From NCBI RefSeq assembly GCF_900324485.2, contig NC_046650.1, positions 17,303,517 through 17,367,516 on the forward strand: a DNA stretch of 64,000 nucleotides. The letters run 5' to 3'. Every line of letters begins with the position of its first letter. The first letter of the stretch is position 1. Origin of the DNA: Mastacembelus armatus. Its lineage: Eukaryota > Chordata > Actinopteri > Synbranchiformes > Mastacembelidae. The notes beneath the pieces were generated by a model. The model saw only the letters and a list, made by a program, of their open reading frames with translations, was not told the origin of the DNA and made no database searches. Below are positions 39,634 through 51,800 of this stretch, one piece after another. A program made the translations under genes and the position numbers.

Positions 39634-42546
39634 ATGCCTCCAAAAAAGCAAAACACAAAGGACACAAAGAACACACAAGACATCAGGTCCTTTTTATCCT
39701 CAAAGAGAAGTGTAAGTAACAACTTAATGTTCTGCAATCTGTGTTTATCATTTGGACCTTGGTCACTTGTTCAGCCTTAATGTGTAATATAATATGTAAT
39801 AAACTAAGACCATCGCTCTAACATGGGAATCATTATAGCTGTTGTTGGAACTTTGTGTGTGTGTATGTGTGTGCGCACGCGTGCGTGTGTGCGCGAAACA
39901 GGCCAGTCCTGGCAGTAACAAGGAGAACTCACAGCCAGGTGGAGCTACAGCTCCTCAGGTGAGCTCATGTGTCACAAACCTTTTCACACACAAACCCATT
40001 AAGTTTCCATTATGTTCACTCTCATTATGATGGAATCTCTTATTTGAACTAAACCAACAGAACGTCCTCTGTGGCGTCCCCTGTGGTGAGGAGGAAATAT
40101 GAGGCACTGTGGTTTTGCCTTTAAAACAATGGCAGGATGTTCTTTTTTTAAGTCTGCTGCATGATGGTCATGGTCAACACTGGTCTGCCCATCATACCTT
40201 TCACACAGAACAGCAACATGGCAGCTAAAAGATGGCAGGCTGGGCTGCCACTGATGTTAATGTTCATAATTTATAATTGTTTTGAAATAATTAATATCTG
40301 GAATTTTTACTTGCATAATACAACCAAACCACCACAGTTGTGTGTATTTAGAGGTGGGCCACATTAACAAAAGCACAAAAATAACTTCAGTAAAACAAAA
40401 AATCTTAATAATTCCACACACATTAAAGCTAGTTTGTTTTTTGACTTTATAGTTTATTCAGTTATTCTCAACAAAACACATTTGGCTGTTGCATAAATGT
40501 GATCAATAAGTTTCTGATCAGGGGAACAACATGAACTCTTTGTCAGGACAAGTGCAGGCAGACACAGCTGCTGGTCACTTTAACCATAACATGAAACCTA
40601 AATCTTTTCCTCACTTTGCAGACTGACTCAGACTGTAACATCAAAGTGAAGCAAGAAAATGACACGGTCAGTAAACTGAGATGCACTGCAGGTACAGACT
40701 GGGTTGTATTTTTATATGAGGCCATATAATCTTTATTTTTCACTCTGATTTCCTGCAGGACCCACATCGACATCATTTCACAGTGAAGTTTGATTCCAGT
40801 AAATCCACAGAACACACCTTCACCTGTGTGCAGCCCTGCACTGTGCTGGAGGCCATAAAATCATGTGATGAGTATAAGAAGATGAAGTTCACAGATGAAA
40901 AAATTACCATTAAGCTGGGTAAATCAGATAAGAAATATATTGTTGCAACACATTTCCCTTGTATTTGTATCGAGGAAGATCAATGTCTGACCATATCACG
41001 TAGATCAGAACAGATTGAAAAGAGAGAAGAGAGAGAAAACCATTGTGACAAAATGATATATCCAAGAGACCAATACTCAGTCTTCTACATTGATACACAG
41101 GGTGGGGTAAACACTGAAACTAAGACGCTTTTTAGAAGCAACATTGTGAAAAAGTTCAAGTGTCTGTGTGTTTATGGAAAGAAGGGGACGACTGTGGAGG
41201 CAGCTCTGAAAAGAGACGGTCGCTTTGTTGATGACCTTGGAAACTTTCATCTGTCTGACAATGAGGTTGAAAATCTCCTCACTCACTGTACACAAGTGGT
41301 TGACAACCTCAATCACAAAGAATTCAAGATACGTCTTCCTAAATATACGAGTGATGACGATGAAGAACAGCATGAAAGCTCAAACTGTTCCCAACAGTTG
41401 CGCAAGTGTGACATAAAAACAATAGTAGATGAAATAAATCAGGGTCCAGTCAGTGTAAAAACAGCACTGACAAAGACAGACGGCAGTGACAACACTGAGG
41501 AGATCTATAACCTGCTGCGTGAGCAGTTTCAATGTCTGAAAAAATGGATGGAGAGTAGATTCCCTGGTGAATCTTATCAGGAAGCAGTGAATCTGAGGAA
41601 GGAAGACTTTGGAAAGATCCAGGCTTCATTCAGTGAAGTTTTTAGAGTCAGGAAGCTGCTAAATCTCAGCAGGTCAATCTGTCGATTACGTATCGTATGT
41701 TCATCTGTCACAGTCCATGGCACAGGCTTTGTGCTGTTTGATAACTACATCATGACAAACGCCCACTTGTTCACAAATCATGCTGTGTTTCAGACAGATG
41801 ATTGGATAGCAAACACAACAGTTACTGCTGTGTTTAATTGTGAGAATCCTGACGAAAGAACCTGGAACTTCTTTAAAGGTCGGCCCTCAGTAATTAGTTT
41901 AGCAAACAAAGAACTAGATTATGTCGTTCTCAAGCTCAACCCTCAGGGCCAGAACATCAGCAAGAAAACAAAAAAGAGGAAAATCAATGTGCCACCAGGG
42001 CTCCTGAATAAATTCAGTCCGATGCCTCCAAATGGTGAAGCCTGTGTTATTGGACACCCAGGAGGAAGTGTCAAAAAAATGGATCCTACTTGTATCATTG
42101 AGAAAGAGAAGAGGGAGGAGGCTGTCAATAATTATTTAAATTCATACAAAGACACTATGTTCACATTTTTGTCAATCAGACAGCAGCTCAAAGATCAGGG
42201 CATTGAAAACATAATGATGGGGGGAAATGAAGCAGACAAAGTCGTGACCTACAACACCCTCATGTATCATGGATCTTCTGGCTCCCCAGTGTTTGATGCT
42301 AGTTGCAGAGTTTTTGGTTTGCACTCATCAGGATTTGTCTATGGGCATCCAGGCCACACAGAGAGTGTGATAGAGTTAGCCCATCCTCTGCTCAATATAT
42401 TTAAAAGCTTTGTCACTGAGCTGAGAGATAATGGAAATGAGGATCTGTTGAATAAAGTTAAGGAGGCAGCAAAGGGAAACCAATACCTAGAAAATATCCT
42501 GAAGGATGTGGTGTCGGACACAGAGGAGCCGATGGAGACTGAGTAG
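39634..42546 (+). CDS. fam111: FAM111-type trypsin-like protease, full-length copy
   Basis: FAM111 proteases are nuclear serine peptidases; human FAM111A binds PCNA, clears protein adducts at forks and restricts some viruses. Exons: 39634-39711, 39902-39958, 40622-40666, 40759-42546; 655 aa. The N-terminus MPPKKQNTKDTKNTQDIRSF contains a PIP-like motif (IRSFL, compare IxxYF in human FAM111A). Then come two ubiquitin-like-type regions (residues about 70-260) with VYGKKGTTVEAALKRDGRFV, matching the human region. The peptidase domain (about 370-600) has His in TNAHLF, Asp in NKELDYVVLKL and Ser in GSSGSPVFD. AATAAA lies at 42617. Cellular role is inferred from the family; substrate unknown. It lies upstream of a shortened paralogue. 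Confidence 0.92.
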
Positions 42547-43235
42547 AAATTCAGAGGCTCAAAACACGTCTGACTGTAGTAGCAGTACAGAGTGATTTAA
42601 ATATATAGAAACACCAATAAATGTTCTTTAATGACAACATATTTATGAAATACTATATTCAATTTCTGATAATCAATCAATCCATGTATTACACATTGAT
42701 CCTTTAAGTCCTTTTTGTGGTGGCAGGTTAATTTTTTCACTTATTGTTTAGTTATAGTTAATTTTTCACAGTAAATTTAATCAGCATTTAAAATTATTTT
42801 TGTTTCTCTTATTGTATAAAACTGTCTTTGTTTTTACTCTTTCTGTAAAAACTTTGTACTTTAAATTGATCCACTTTGGCTGATGTTGTTGGGAGGTTGT
42901 TGGGAGGCCACAGATCCAGAGACTAGGTTTGTGATGGCGGATAACAACATTAGACTGTGAGCCTTCTGTTTTTAATTTTCTTATATTAAAACTCATTTAT
43001 TTACTCTGATCTGTTTCCTGTCAATCATTTTTATTACATCTGACTCACAACATGTCCCACCTGCAGACTAAACACTGGTTCCCGACCCTGGTCCTCACTG
43101 TCCTGCTCGTTTTCCAACTACCCCTGCCCTGATTACCTGGATCAGGTGTGTTCAGCCAATCAGAAGTGTGAAGGGCAGAAACAGGGCAATGAACCAGCGT
43201 TATAGATGGAGTGGTGGAAATATGAGGCACAGCGG
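42547..43235. repeat. 3' flank duplicated at 47630-48300
   Basis: From AATTCAGAGGCTCAAAACAC on, this flank matches 47,640-48,300 closely, including AATAAATGTTC and the CCCGACCCTGGTCCTCACTG block. The fam111 duplication therefore carried about 0.7 kb of 3' flank. Confidence 0.85.
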
Positions 43236-45640
43236 TTTTGCTTTGAGAACAATGGCAGTGCTGCTGTTCATGATTCCAGGTTCTCCCTGATGTTCATGTT
43301 GAAGGAAAAGTCTGACTGGCTCAATAATAGGATTGAGTCAGTAAAAGAATAAGTTAATAAGGAGTTTCTTTAAAAAACTTAATAAGGCAGAGCTGAACAG
43401 ACAACAGTTAGTTCTAAAATTGCTGTTGGTACAAACAGGAAACGTCTGCATCAGCTTCAAGTTTAGTCACAACGGTTGTGCAAGAAACGTCGCAGCATCT
43501 GGCCCAAAGCAAAAGGTGTGAAAATAATGCAACAGCTTTCTGCAAGTTGACACCAGCCGCCCCCACTGAGGTGTTAGTTACTCGCTTGTTATTTTTGAAA
43601 TACGAGGAGCGGAGAAGCATAGCACGTACTTCTTCAGAAAGGGCTCAGTGAAGTAGGAACAAAAACTCTAGCCCTTCAGAGCTTGAGGTCTTCTTCAGCT
43701 CGGCTGCAGACCATGCTGATGTCAGTCTCCTGCTAAGATTCGCCCAGAAGAACGATAGATCGATTGGTAAGAGCTTACAAGATTTTAATAGTCTAAACTA
43801 TTGGGACAGTTTGTAGAATTGGCTGAAAATCATTAGTTGTTGAAAAACCTTGTAGATTTTCTCATTGTCTATGTTCTTACAAACCTCAGTTATAATTCAG
43901 CAACTGATTTCATTTCAGTTTTAAAAGATTTTTCCCAATTCTGCTGTTATATTGTTTAAATTTGTCAATATTTGATTCTATTGTTAATTTTCATTTGAAT
44001 TTTAACATAATTTCCAATGTTTGGTATTCATTTAAAGTTTTTATTATTTCTACTTTAAGATGCATTTTTGAGTGTATCTTCCTTTTAACTTAATTTTTGC
44101 TTATTTTTCATTTTTATACTGCATTTTTCTTATTTCTAAGCAATTTGAAAACTTATTTTTGTTTTTTATTCAGTATTTTTAGATGCTCACTGGTTAATTT
44201 TAAATAAAGATTTTATGCTGATATTTTAGATGTTTGAATTCATTTAAAGCATTAATAGTAGATTTATTTGCTGCAATTTTATTATAACCTTTTTTGAGTG
44301 TTTTTGATTCATTTACTGAACTTCAGAAGTTGGTATTTACTGAAATATCCTGTTTTGATAATAAGTTAAATTGAATTTTGAGGAAACTTCTAATTTTGAT
44401 TTTACAAAAATTATTCACAGAAATCCACATTTTTAATTATTTGCTGAAAGTCACATTTTATTATTTGGTAACGTGAAGATTTATTATTTGATAAGATCAT
44501 TCTGAGAAATTATTTTGACTTTTTTCCAAAACAAGATGTAAGCTAAGCGTTTTCTTTATTTAACTATTTTATAGTTTATCTTAATCATTTGTTTTTGTGT
44601 TTTTGCTTTCCATCTTTGATCATGACTTAATCCTATTCCTATTTGAACCATTTTATTCCTTTTTTAACGTTTTAATTTGGTAATAGAATCAATTGACTTG
44701 ATTTTGAAATTCTAATTTGTGTGTATTTTAAATTTGAACATGTAATCTCGTTTCATTCCTCTGTGTGGAATTCAAACTTTATCCTGATTGAATCTAAGAG
44801 ACTAAAACTTTCTCTACTTGGCCACCTCCCGCCGAGCCAAACCCAGGGTTCTCTGAGTAGAACACAGCAGGCCCCCTAAGGTGAGCTGATACAATACTCC
44901 CACTACAGCACACACACTGACAAGCGTTAGGCTCACCCACACACCTCATATAGGATTTGGGTCGAAAATCTCAATGGACTCTTTCCCTTAATTTAGGGAA
45001 ATTCTCACATTTTAAGAGACGCCTATAACTGTTAGGGTCTTCCAGGAGTTTCTGTAGGATTTTTGAGTTTGCGAGTTCTGCTGGCTCCGGTCAGACACAC
45101 AACAGTAACAGAGGGTGTGCTGCTTGGGAGACAGATACCGGGGACCAATATTCATACTAAGACTAGTGAGGATAATGGGGGAGCCCATTTATCAAGTCCA
45201 AGGTCAGAACAACCATCTACCAGGAAGTTTCAGAGCACTTCATGTTTCCCTCTTCTGACCAGCTTTATGGAGATGCTGATTTCATTTTCCAGGACTTGGC
45301 ACCTGCCCACACTGCCAGAAGTACCAATACCTGGTTAAATAACCATAATATTACTGTCCATATATATATGAACACTCCTTTCAGAAGGCCAACATTTCTA
45401 TATTAAAATGTTTCTTATTGGTCTTATCTAATATTCTAAATTTAAGATACTGATTTTTGGGGTTTTCATGGACTGTGCACCTTAATCATCACAATCCAAA
45501 GAAATAAATGTTTGAAATATATCAGCCTGAGTAGACAGTATCTATATAATACAGGAGTTTCACTAACTGAACTGAACTGAACTACTGAAACGAGTCAAGT
45601 CTTCCACCATATTCCAACTTATCCAGATGTACCTGTGTGT
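43236..45640. other. Unshared 2.4-kb spacer between the fam111 copies
   Basis: No exon recognised. Strongly T-rich at 43,800-44,800. GC-richer sequence at 44,820-45,300 has no open frame of note and matches nothing else in the window. The PIP-encoding first exon of the upstream gene has no counterpart here. Confidence 0.5.
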
Positions 45641-45667
45641 GTTAAACAGGACAGTCCTGACAGCAGC

Positions 45668-47355
45668 ATGGAGAACTCACAGCCAGGTGGAGCTGCAGCT
45701 CCTCAGGTGAGCTCATGTGTCACAAACCTTTTCACACACAAACCCATTAAGTTTCCATTATGTTTAGTCTCATTATGATGGAATCTCTTATTTGAACTAA
45801 ACCACCAGAACGTCCTCTTTGGCGCCCCCTGTGGTGAGGTGGAAATATGAAGCACAGTGGTTTTGCTTTTAAAACAATGGCAGCATGGTCATGGTCAACA
45901 CTGGTCACGTGTGTATTTAAAAAGTTGCCATGAGCACAAAGACATATAAACAAGACAAAAGGTTTTTTAGTTATTACAAAACAAATTAAAAATAGATTCT
46001 TTTTTCAGAGTTGAGAGTTTATTCAGTTACTCTGTTGCATAAATGTGATCAATAAGTTTCTTTCCTCATGAAACATGTATGAAACCTGAATTCTTTGCAT
46101 CAGTGTTTGTTTACTTCACTAAACTGAGATGCACTGCAGGTACAGACTGGATGGTATTTTTATATTTTTTCACTCTGATTTCCTGCAGGACCCACGTCTA
46201 CACAGGCACATTGTTGATGACTGTGGAAATGATCCACAACAGTTTCGGAGGTGTGACACAACAACAGTATATAAAATACAGCAGGGTCGAGTCAGTGTAA
46301 AAAGAACATTTAGAATGACATTCAACGGCGACAACATTAGGAAGATCGATAACCTGCAGCCTGAGCATCTTCCAGATTGGGACGTTCCCAGTGTCAAGGA
46401 GCTCAGCAAGTCCATTTGTCGATTACATGTCAAGTGTTTGTCTGTCAGAAGACAGGGCACAGGCTTTGTGCTGTTCGATAACTACATCATGACAAACGCC
46501 CACTTGTTCCGATATCATGATGCATTTCAAACAGATGGTTGGATAGCAAACACAACAGTTACTGCTGTGTTTAACTGTGAGGATCCTGACCCCAGCACCT
46601 GGAACATCTTTGATGTTCAGCGTCCAGTAGCTGGTTTAACAAACAAAGAACTAGATTATGTCGTTCTCGAGCTCAAACCTCAGTGTCAAATGAACCAATT
46701 CGATGTGCCACCAGGGCTCCTGAATAAATTCAGTCCAGTGCCTGCAAATGGTGAAGCCTGTGTCATTGGACACCCAGGAGGAAGTGTGAAAAAAATTGAT
46801 CCTACATGTGTCATTGAGAAAGAGAAGAGGAAGGAGGCTGTCGAAGAGTATTTAGATTTGTACAAAGACGAAGACAGGCCCACATTACTATACTTCGGAA
46901 TCAAACAGCACTTCGAAACTCATCCCATTAAAAACATAGTGGAGGGTGGGAAAAAAGCAGATAAAGTCGTGACCTACAAGACCTTCATGTATCATGGCTC
47001 TTCTGGCTCCCCAGTGTTTGATGCTAATTGCAGAGTTTTTGGTTTGCACTCTGGAGGATATGGCCATGAGCTTCCAGGACACATGGAGGCTGTGATAGAG
47101 TTAGCCCATCCTCTGCTCAATATATTTAAAAGCTTTGTCACTGAGCTGAGAGATAATGGAAATGAGGAGCTGTTGAGTAAAGTTAAGGAGGCAGCAAAGG
47201 GAAACCACGACCTAGAAAATATCCTGAAGGATGTGATGTATGTGGGGGTTTTACACCAGGTGAAAAGGTCACTTGAATATTTACTTAACCCTTTTCTGGT
47301 GTGTATTTTTGTCTGTGTTATTGGGGTAGTGTTTTATATTTGTATAGGGTTGTAA
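45668..47355 (+). CDS. fam111: FAM111-type protease, short paralogue with C-terminal hydrophobic tail
   Basis: Two exons, 45668-45706 (within exon 45650-45706) and 46189-47355, give 401 aa. The start ATG lies in the exon equivalent to 39902-39958, where the first copy has AAG (SNKENSQ versus SSMENSQ). The PIP exon, the 45-nt exon and most of the ubiquitin-like region are missing; a short segment (DPRLHRHIVDDCG) leads almost directly to the peptidase. All catalytic residues are kept: His in TNAHLF, Asp in NKELDYVVLEL, Ser in GSSGSPVFD. The normal C-terminus (VSDTEEPMETE in copy 1) is replaced after ENILKDV by about 38 residues read from an inserted LTR. These end in the hydrophobic run VCIFVCVIGVVFYICIGL, a possible tail anchor. 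Whether it is transcribed is unknown. Confidence 0.82.
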
Positions 47356-47604
47356 ATAACTGCCAACCATTTGTTTAGTGCTGGTAGAGGTCTGAAGCTA
47401 GAGGACACCTGAACAAACATGTAGGGTCTTTTCCAATATGAGTCCACCCCTTTTTACAAAGATATATAAACCTGATTCTGTAAGTCAGAGAATTCTGCAA
47501 AGGCTCCTCTCCGGGCGCCTGTGATTAAACCGGAGATGATTCATCACACTTGTGGTTATTTCTGAGAATTAGCAACTCTCAAAGTTAAAGAAACTTCCAC
47601 GACA
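47240..47604 (+). mobile_element. Solo LTR inserted in the 3' end of the short fam111 gene
   Basis: Comparison with the upstream gene shows about 365 bases inserted between GATGTGATGT and GTCGGACACAGAGG. The insert runs from TGTGGGGGTT to CCACGACA, the TG...CA form of a long terminal repeat. It carries TATATAAA at 47463 and ATTAAA at 47524 in the gene's orientation. A possible 4-bp target duplication is ATGT. No internal region or second LTR is present, so it is a solo relic of an LTR retroelement. Family is not determined. It is younger than the fam111 duplication. Confidence 0.75.
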
Positions 47605-48879
47605 TGTCGGACACAGAGGAGCCGATGGAGACTGAGTAGAAATTCAGAGGCTCAAAACACGTCTGACTGCAGTAGCAGTACAGAGTGATTTAAAAATATA
47701 GAAACACCAATAAATGTTCCTCTTTAATGACAACATATTTATGAAATACTATATTCAATTTCTGATAATCAATCAATCCATGTATTACACATTGATCCTT
47801 TAAGTCCTTTTTGTGGTGGCAGGTTAATTTTTTCACTTATTGTTTAGTTATAGTTAATTTTTCACAGTAAATTTAATCAGCATTTAAAATGATTTTTGTT
47901 TCTCTTATAGTATAAAACTGTCTTTGTTTTCATTCTCTTACCTTTTTGTAAAAACATTGTACTTTAATTTGATCCACTTTGGCTGATGTTGTTGGGAGGC
48001 CACAGATCCAGAGACTAGGTTTGTGATGGGGGATAACAACATTAGACTGTGAGCCTTCTGTTTTTAATTTTCTTATATTAAAATTCATTTATTTACTCTG
48101 ATCTGTTTCCTGTCAATCATTTTTATTACATCCGACTCACAACATGTCCCACCTGCAGACTAAACACTGGTTCCCGACCCTGGTCCTCACTGTCCTGCTT
48201 GTTCTACCCCTGCCCTGATTACCTGGATCAGGTGTGTTCAGCCAATCAGAAGGGGGAAGGGCAGAAACAGGGCAATGAGCCGGTGTTATAGAAAACATAT
48301 CAGTTAGTCCATCACAACTCGTTTGTTCACTCATTTCAGAAATGCTGAAGCTGTTTTATTTAGCCAGAGGCAAACTCCTCAGGTGTAACAACAGCTCCCC
48401 CAAGTGGCAGTTTGACCACACTACCAGCAAACTAATGCAGAACAGCTTTAAAATCATTGATTGTAAAAGAGAAAATCTTATTATTCCCAGGAGTTTTTGT
48501 TCACATGAATAATGACGTGTTCTTTTAATAGCTCAGTCACATCAAACACAGACATGATGCAGATACTGTTGGTGACTTACACTTTCCAAAGACATGATCT
48601 CTGATGTGCATCACAAAGAGACACCTGTAACTACATTTGATCAGTTTTCTTCATCATCAGAGTCTTTGGGCACATTGCAAACAGAAACTAATAATAGTCC
48701 ATTTAGCAAACAGTTAAATTCATGACAAATCACAGCTGTAACTCTGGACTGGGCAAAGAACATGTTTCCTCACAGTTTCTTCTTGCTTGTATCTTATGTG
48801 GGCTGGACTAAGACACAAGTGAAGGGAACATGGACGGACTTACTGGATTTGGGATTCACCCTAGCCCTGTCTTTCTCTC
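47356..48879. other. Flank of the short fam111 gene and 3' UTR of tlr2
   Basis: After the LTR, 47,605-48,300 repeats the 3' flank at 42,525-43,235, starting with the old C-terminal codons (TCGGACACAGAGGAGCCGAT). TTTTATTTAG near 48354 could be the minus-strand poly(A) signal of tlr2. Confidence 0.6.
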
Positions 48880-51800
48880 TCAGTCTTCCTCCTCTTCTTC
48901 TCCTCTCAGAGCTATGCGGAGACTCCTCCAGAACTCCCTCCTCCGGTCCTCCTCCTGGGGCCACTCCAGGTAGGTGGTGGAGCTCATCAGTTTGCGCAGT
49001 TTGCAGAAGCGTTTGGGAACATCGTCCTTGGACAGCGGCTCCAGGAGGATCAGGATGGCCGCGTCCCTGCCGGCGTTCCCGTCAAACATCCAGAAGTGGG
49101 AGAAGTCCAGTTCATAGCGGCACCAGTCAGACTGGACAAAGTTCTCTGAGAGAATGAAGACGGTCCGCCGGCTGTGCTCCATGGCACTCATGATGTTGTC
49201 CACAATCCAGTGTCCAGGAAGGAAGTCCCGCTTGTGGAGGCACAGGGTGAGTGGCTCGCGAGTTCTGGCACTGATAGAGTCGTTCTGGCTGTAGGAACAC
49301 AAACCAGAAAACAGGTTATGGTTCCCCACAGGTTTACACTTGATCTGTGGTCTGTGTGGTTCTGCCCACTAAGATACCACCAGGTGAACTGATTGTGGGA
49401 TTTGTTCATAGCTGACAGGGGAAAATGCAAACCAGTGTCTGTATCAGGGATGAACCTCAACTCTAGATTTAGATCCACTAAGACCTGTGTATTGTGCTTT
49501 AAGGGTCAGGAAGAGCCAAAAACAAAGTACCTTTGGGGGCAGCGTTCATGCTAAAACAATTTAATTCTCTGACCCACATATTAAGTTGAAGTCAAATTAC
49601 ACTGAAATCTGTATGTACAGAATGATACAGAGAAACCTGATGAACAGGAAATGGTGTTAAAAAGACACTAAGTGTTTAACTTGCCTTGGCTCCTCCAGTT
49701 CAGGCACCAAGAAGTTTTCCACCCAGGTGGCATCTCTCTCACTGTATGACACAAAAGCATCGTAGGACAGCAGCGGTTCTGAGTCCATCCTGTCTCTGAC
49801 TCGCCGCCGTCGCCGGGAGCTGCGCTTGGCCTTGACCCATGCCCAGGTCATCTTGAGGTACCAGAGGGCATGGAGGCGCCACAGCGAGATGAACAGCACA
49901 ATCCCAACAAACAGCCCCACCCCACAGCACACAGACACAAACAAAACCTGATGGCACACAACGATGGACTGGTGGACCTGTCCCACCAGTTGTCCCTGCA
50001 GGTCCAGAGGAGAGTCACAGATATAGTTCTCCTCTCCGTCTGCGAAATGCAAGTCTTCACCGGCCATGAGATCCAACTGGAGGAAGGCCACAAACTCACA
50101 GGAGCAGACAAACTTGTTCTGACCTGCCTGGAGGTTCTGCAGTCGCCTATATGACTCGAGGTCTGAGCGTCCAAACATGTTCAAGGTGTTTGACTGTAGA
50201 AGAACAGAGAGAATGTCATACTGAAGAAAACAAAGAGTACAGGAAGCAGAAACATGCCGTGAGTGTTTCTAACCTGTATAATCAGTGTTTGCAGATTGGG
50301 GAACAGCCTTCCAGAGGGCAGCCTCAGGAGCTTGTTCCCAGACAGGTGGAGCTCTCTCAGGGCCGGAAGAGCCAGAGTGAAGTCTTTGAGATCATTGTTG
50401 CTCAGATCCAACACCTGCACACGATAAAGTACAACATTAAAGTGCTTTTGTTTGTCAGGGTGACTGCTACATGGTCCACTCTCAGTACCTCCAGAGTTGT
50501 GGGTAGACAGGGAGTGACGGTGGTAAGTTTGGCCTTGGAGATGTTGAGGTATCGCAGTAGGGAGGGCCAGGAGCAGCCCTGGGGCATGGAGCTGTAGCCA
50601 GTCCTGCTGATGTCCAGGTGGGTCAGTTTGGAGAGCTTTTTTACCAGTTGGCTCACTGTGGACAAAGACTGGACACAGGCAGATGAGTCCTTAAAACCGC
50701 CCTGATTTGACATGATATGATCAGTTTATGAGGTAGTCCATGAATGGTCTGTCTGCACCTTCAGAGCGTTTCCACTGATGTTTAAAACTCTGAGGTCCTT
50801 CAGCTTCCCCCTTCCATTGCACAGCGTCTCTGCCAGCGTCAGGTCGGTCAGAAGGTTGTCAGACAGGTCCAAGTACTGCAGGTTCTCCAGCAGTTCGGAC
50901 GTCGCACAGGGCAACACGAATACCTTAGGAGACAAGTGAATATTTACCTTATGGCACCGAGAAGAAAATCTTGTTATAACTTCTGTGACTCATTCAGTGA
51001 CTGAATCATTTCTTTTGTTACTAAGAGGACTGGGCCCTTGGTGTTTGGGGAAGAACGTAAGGCCTGCACCTCTCGCTTAAGGCCTGACCCTCTCACTTGA
51101 GGTCTTCTGTTTCATTGTTTGGTCACATCTGAAACATATTTAAACACCCTTCTGTTGCCATCCATGGCCAGTTCTTCAATCATCTTATTAGCACCTTCTG
51201 TTAAAGTTGGCATTTTGCTGGCAATTTTTTTTTTACCTTGGCGTTGATGACCGACACCTTCCTGGGGTATTTCAGCAAAAACTGAAGTTGAAGAAACGAC
51301 ACAAACCGATAAACATCCAACACGACAACGTTGCGTATCAGGAATTCGTCAATGCTTCTGTGGTCAGTCCAGCTGGCATTCTCCCACCTGTATAGATACG
51401 GTGATATAGATATGGTTCTCCCACCTGTATAAATTAGTCAACAAACTAAGCCTGGTACGATCATTGGTGTCTGTTGTCTGTTCTGCAGGTTATGTTGCTG
51501 TAATTTTCTTCTAAATATAAAGAGTTTGGTTAAATTTTAAAACCACTGAGATGCCAACAGAGACATAACATCCAGCTGTGCCTGTGGTTCACATTTCACT
51601 GACAAGATCACAGAGACGTCCTGGTTTCCTACCTGCCCTCACCCACCAGCGTCATGCCTTCCACGAAAAGGGAGGTGACTGGGACTCCGTTTAAAACCAC
51701 CAGGAGGTTGACGATGGTGTTATCGGCGATGAAAACGTTACGGAAGGTTATGGACCTGAAGGGTGACATCAGAGAGGAGCAACTTTCTGGTTTCTCTGCC

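Noticed and set aside
43800-44800. A possible LTR-element interior between the fam111 copies
   Set aside because: No terminal repeats, primer-binding site or recognisable element proteins were seen; it is only T-rich sequence.
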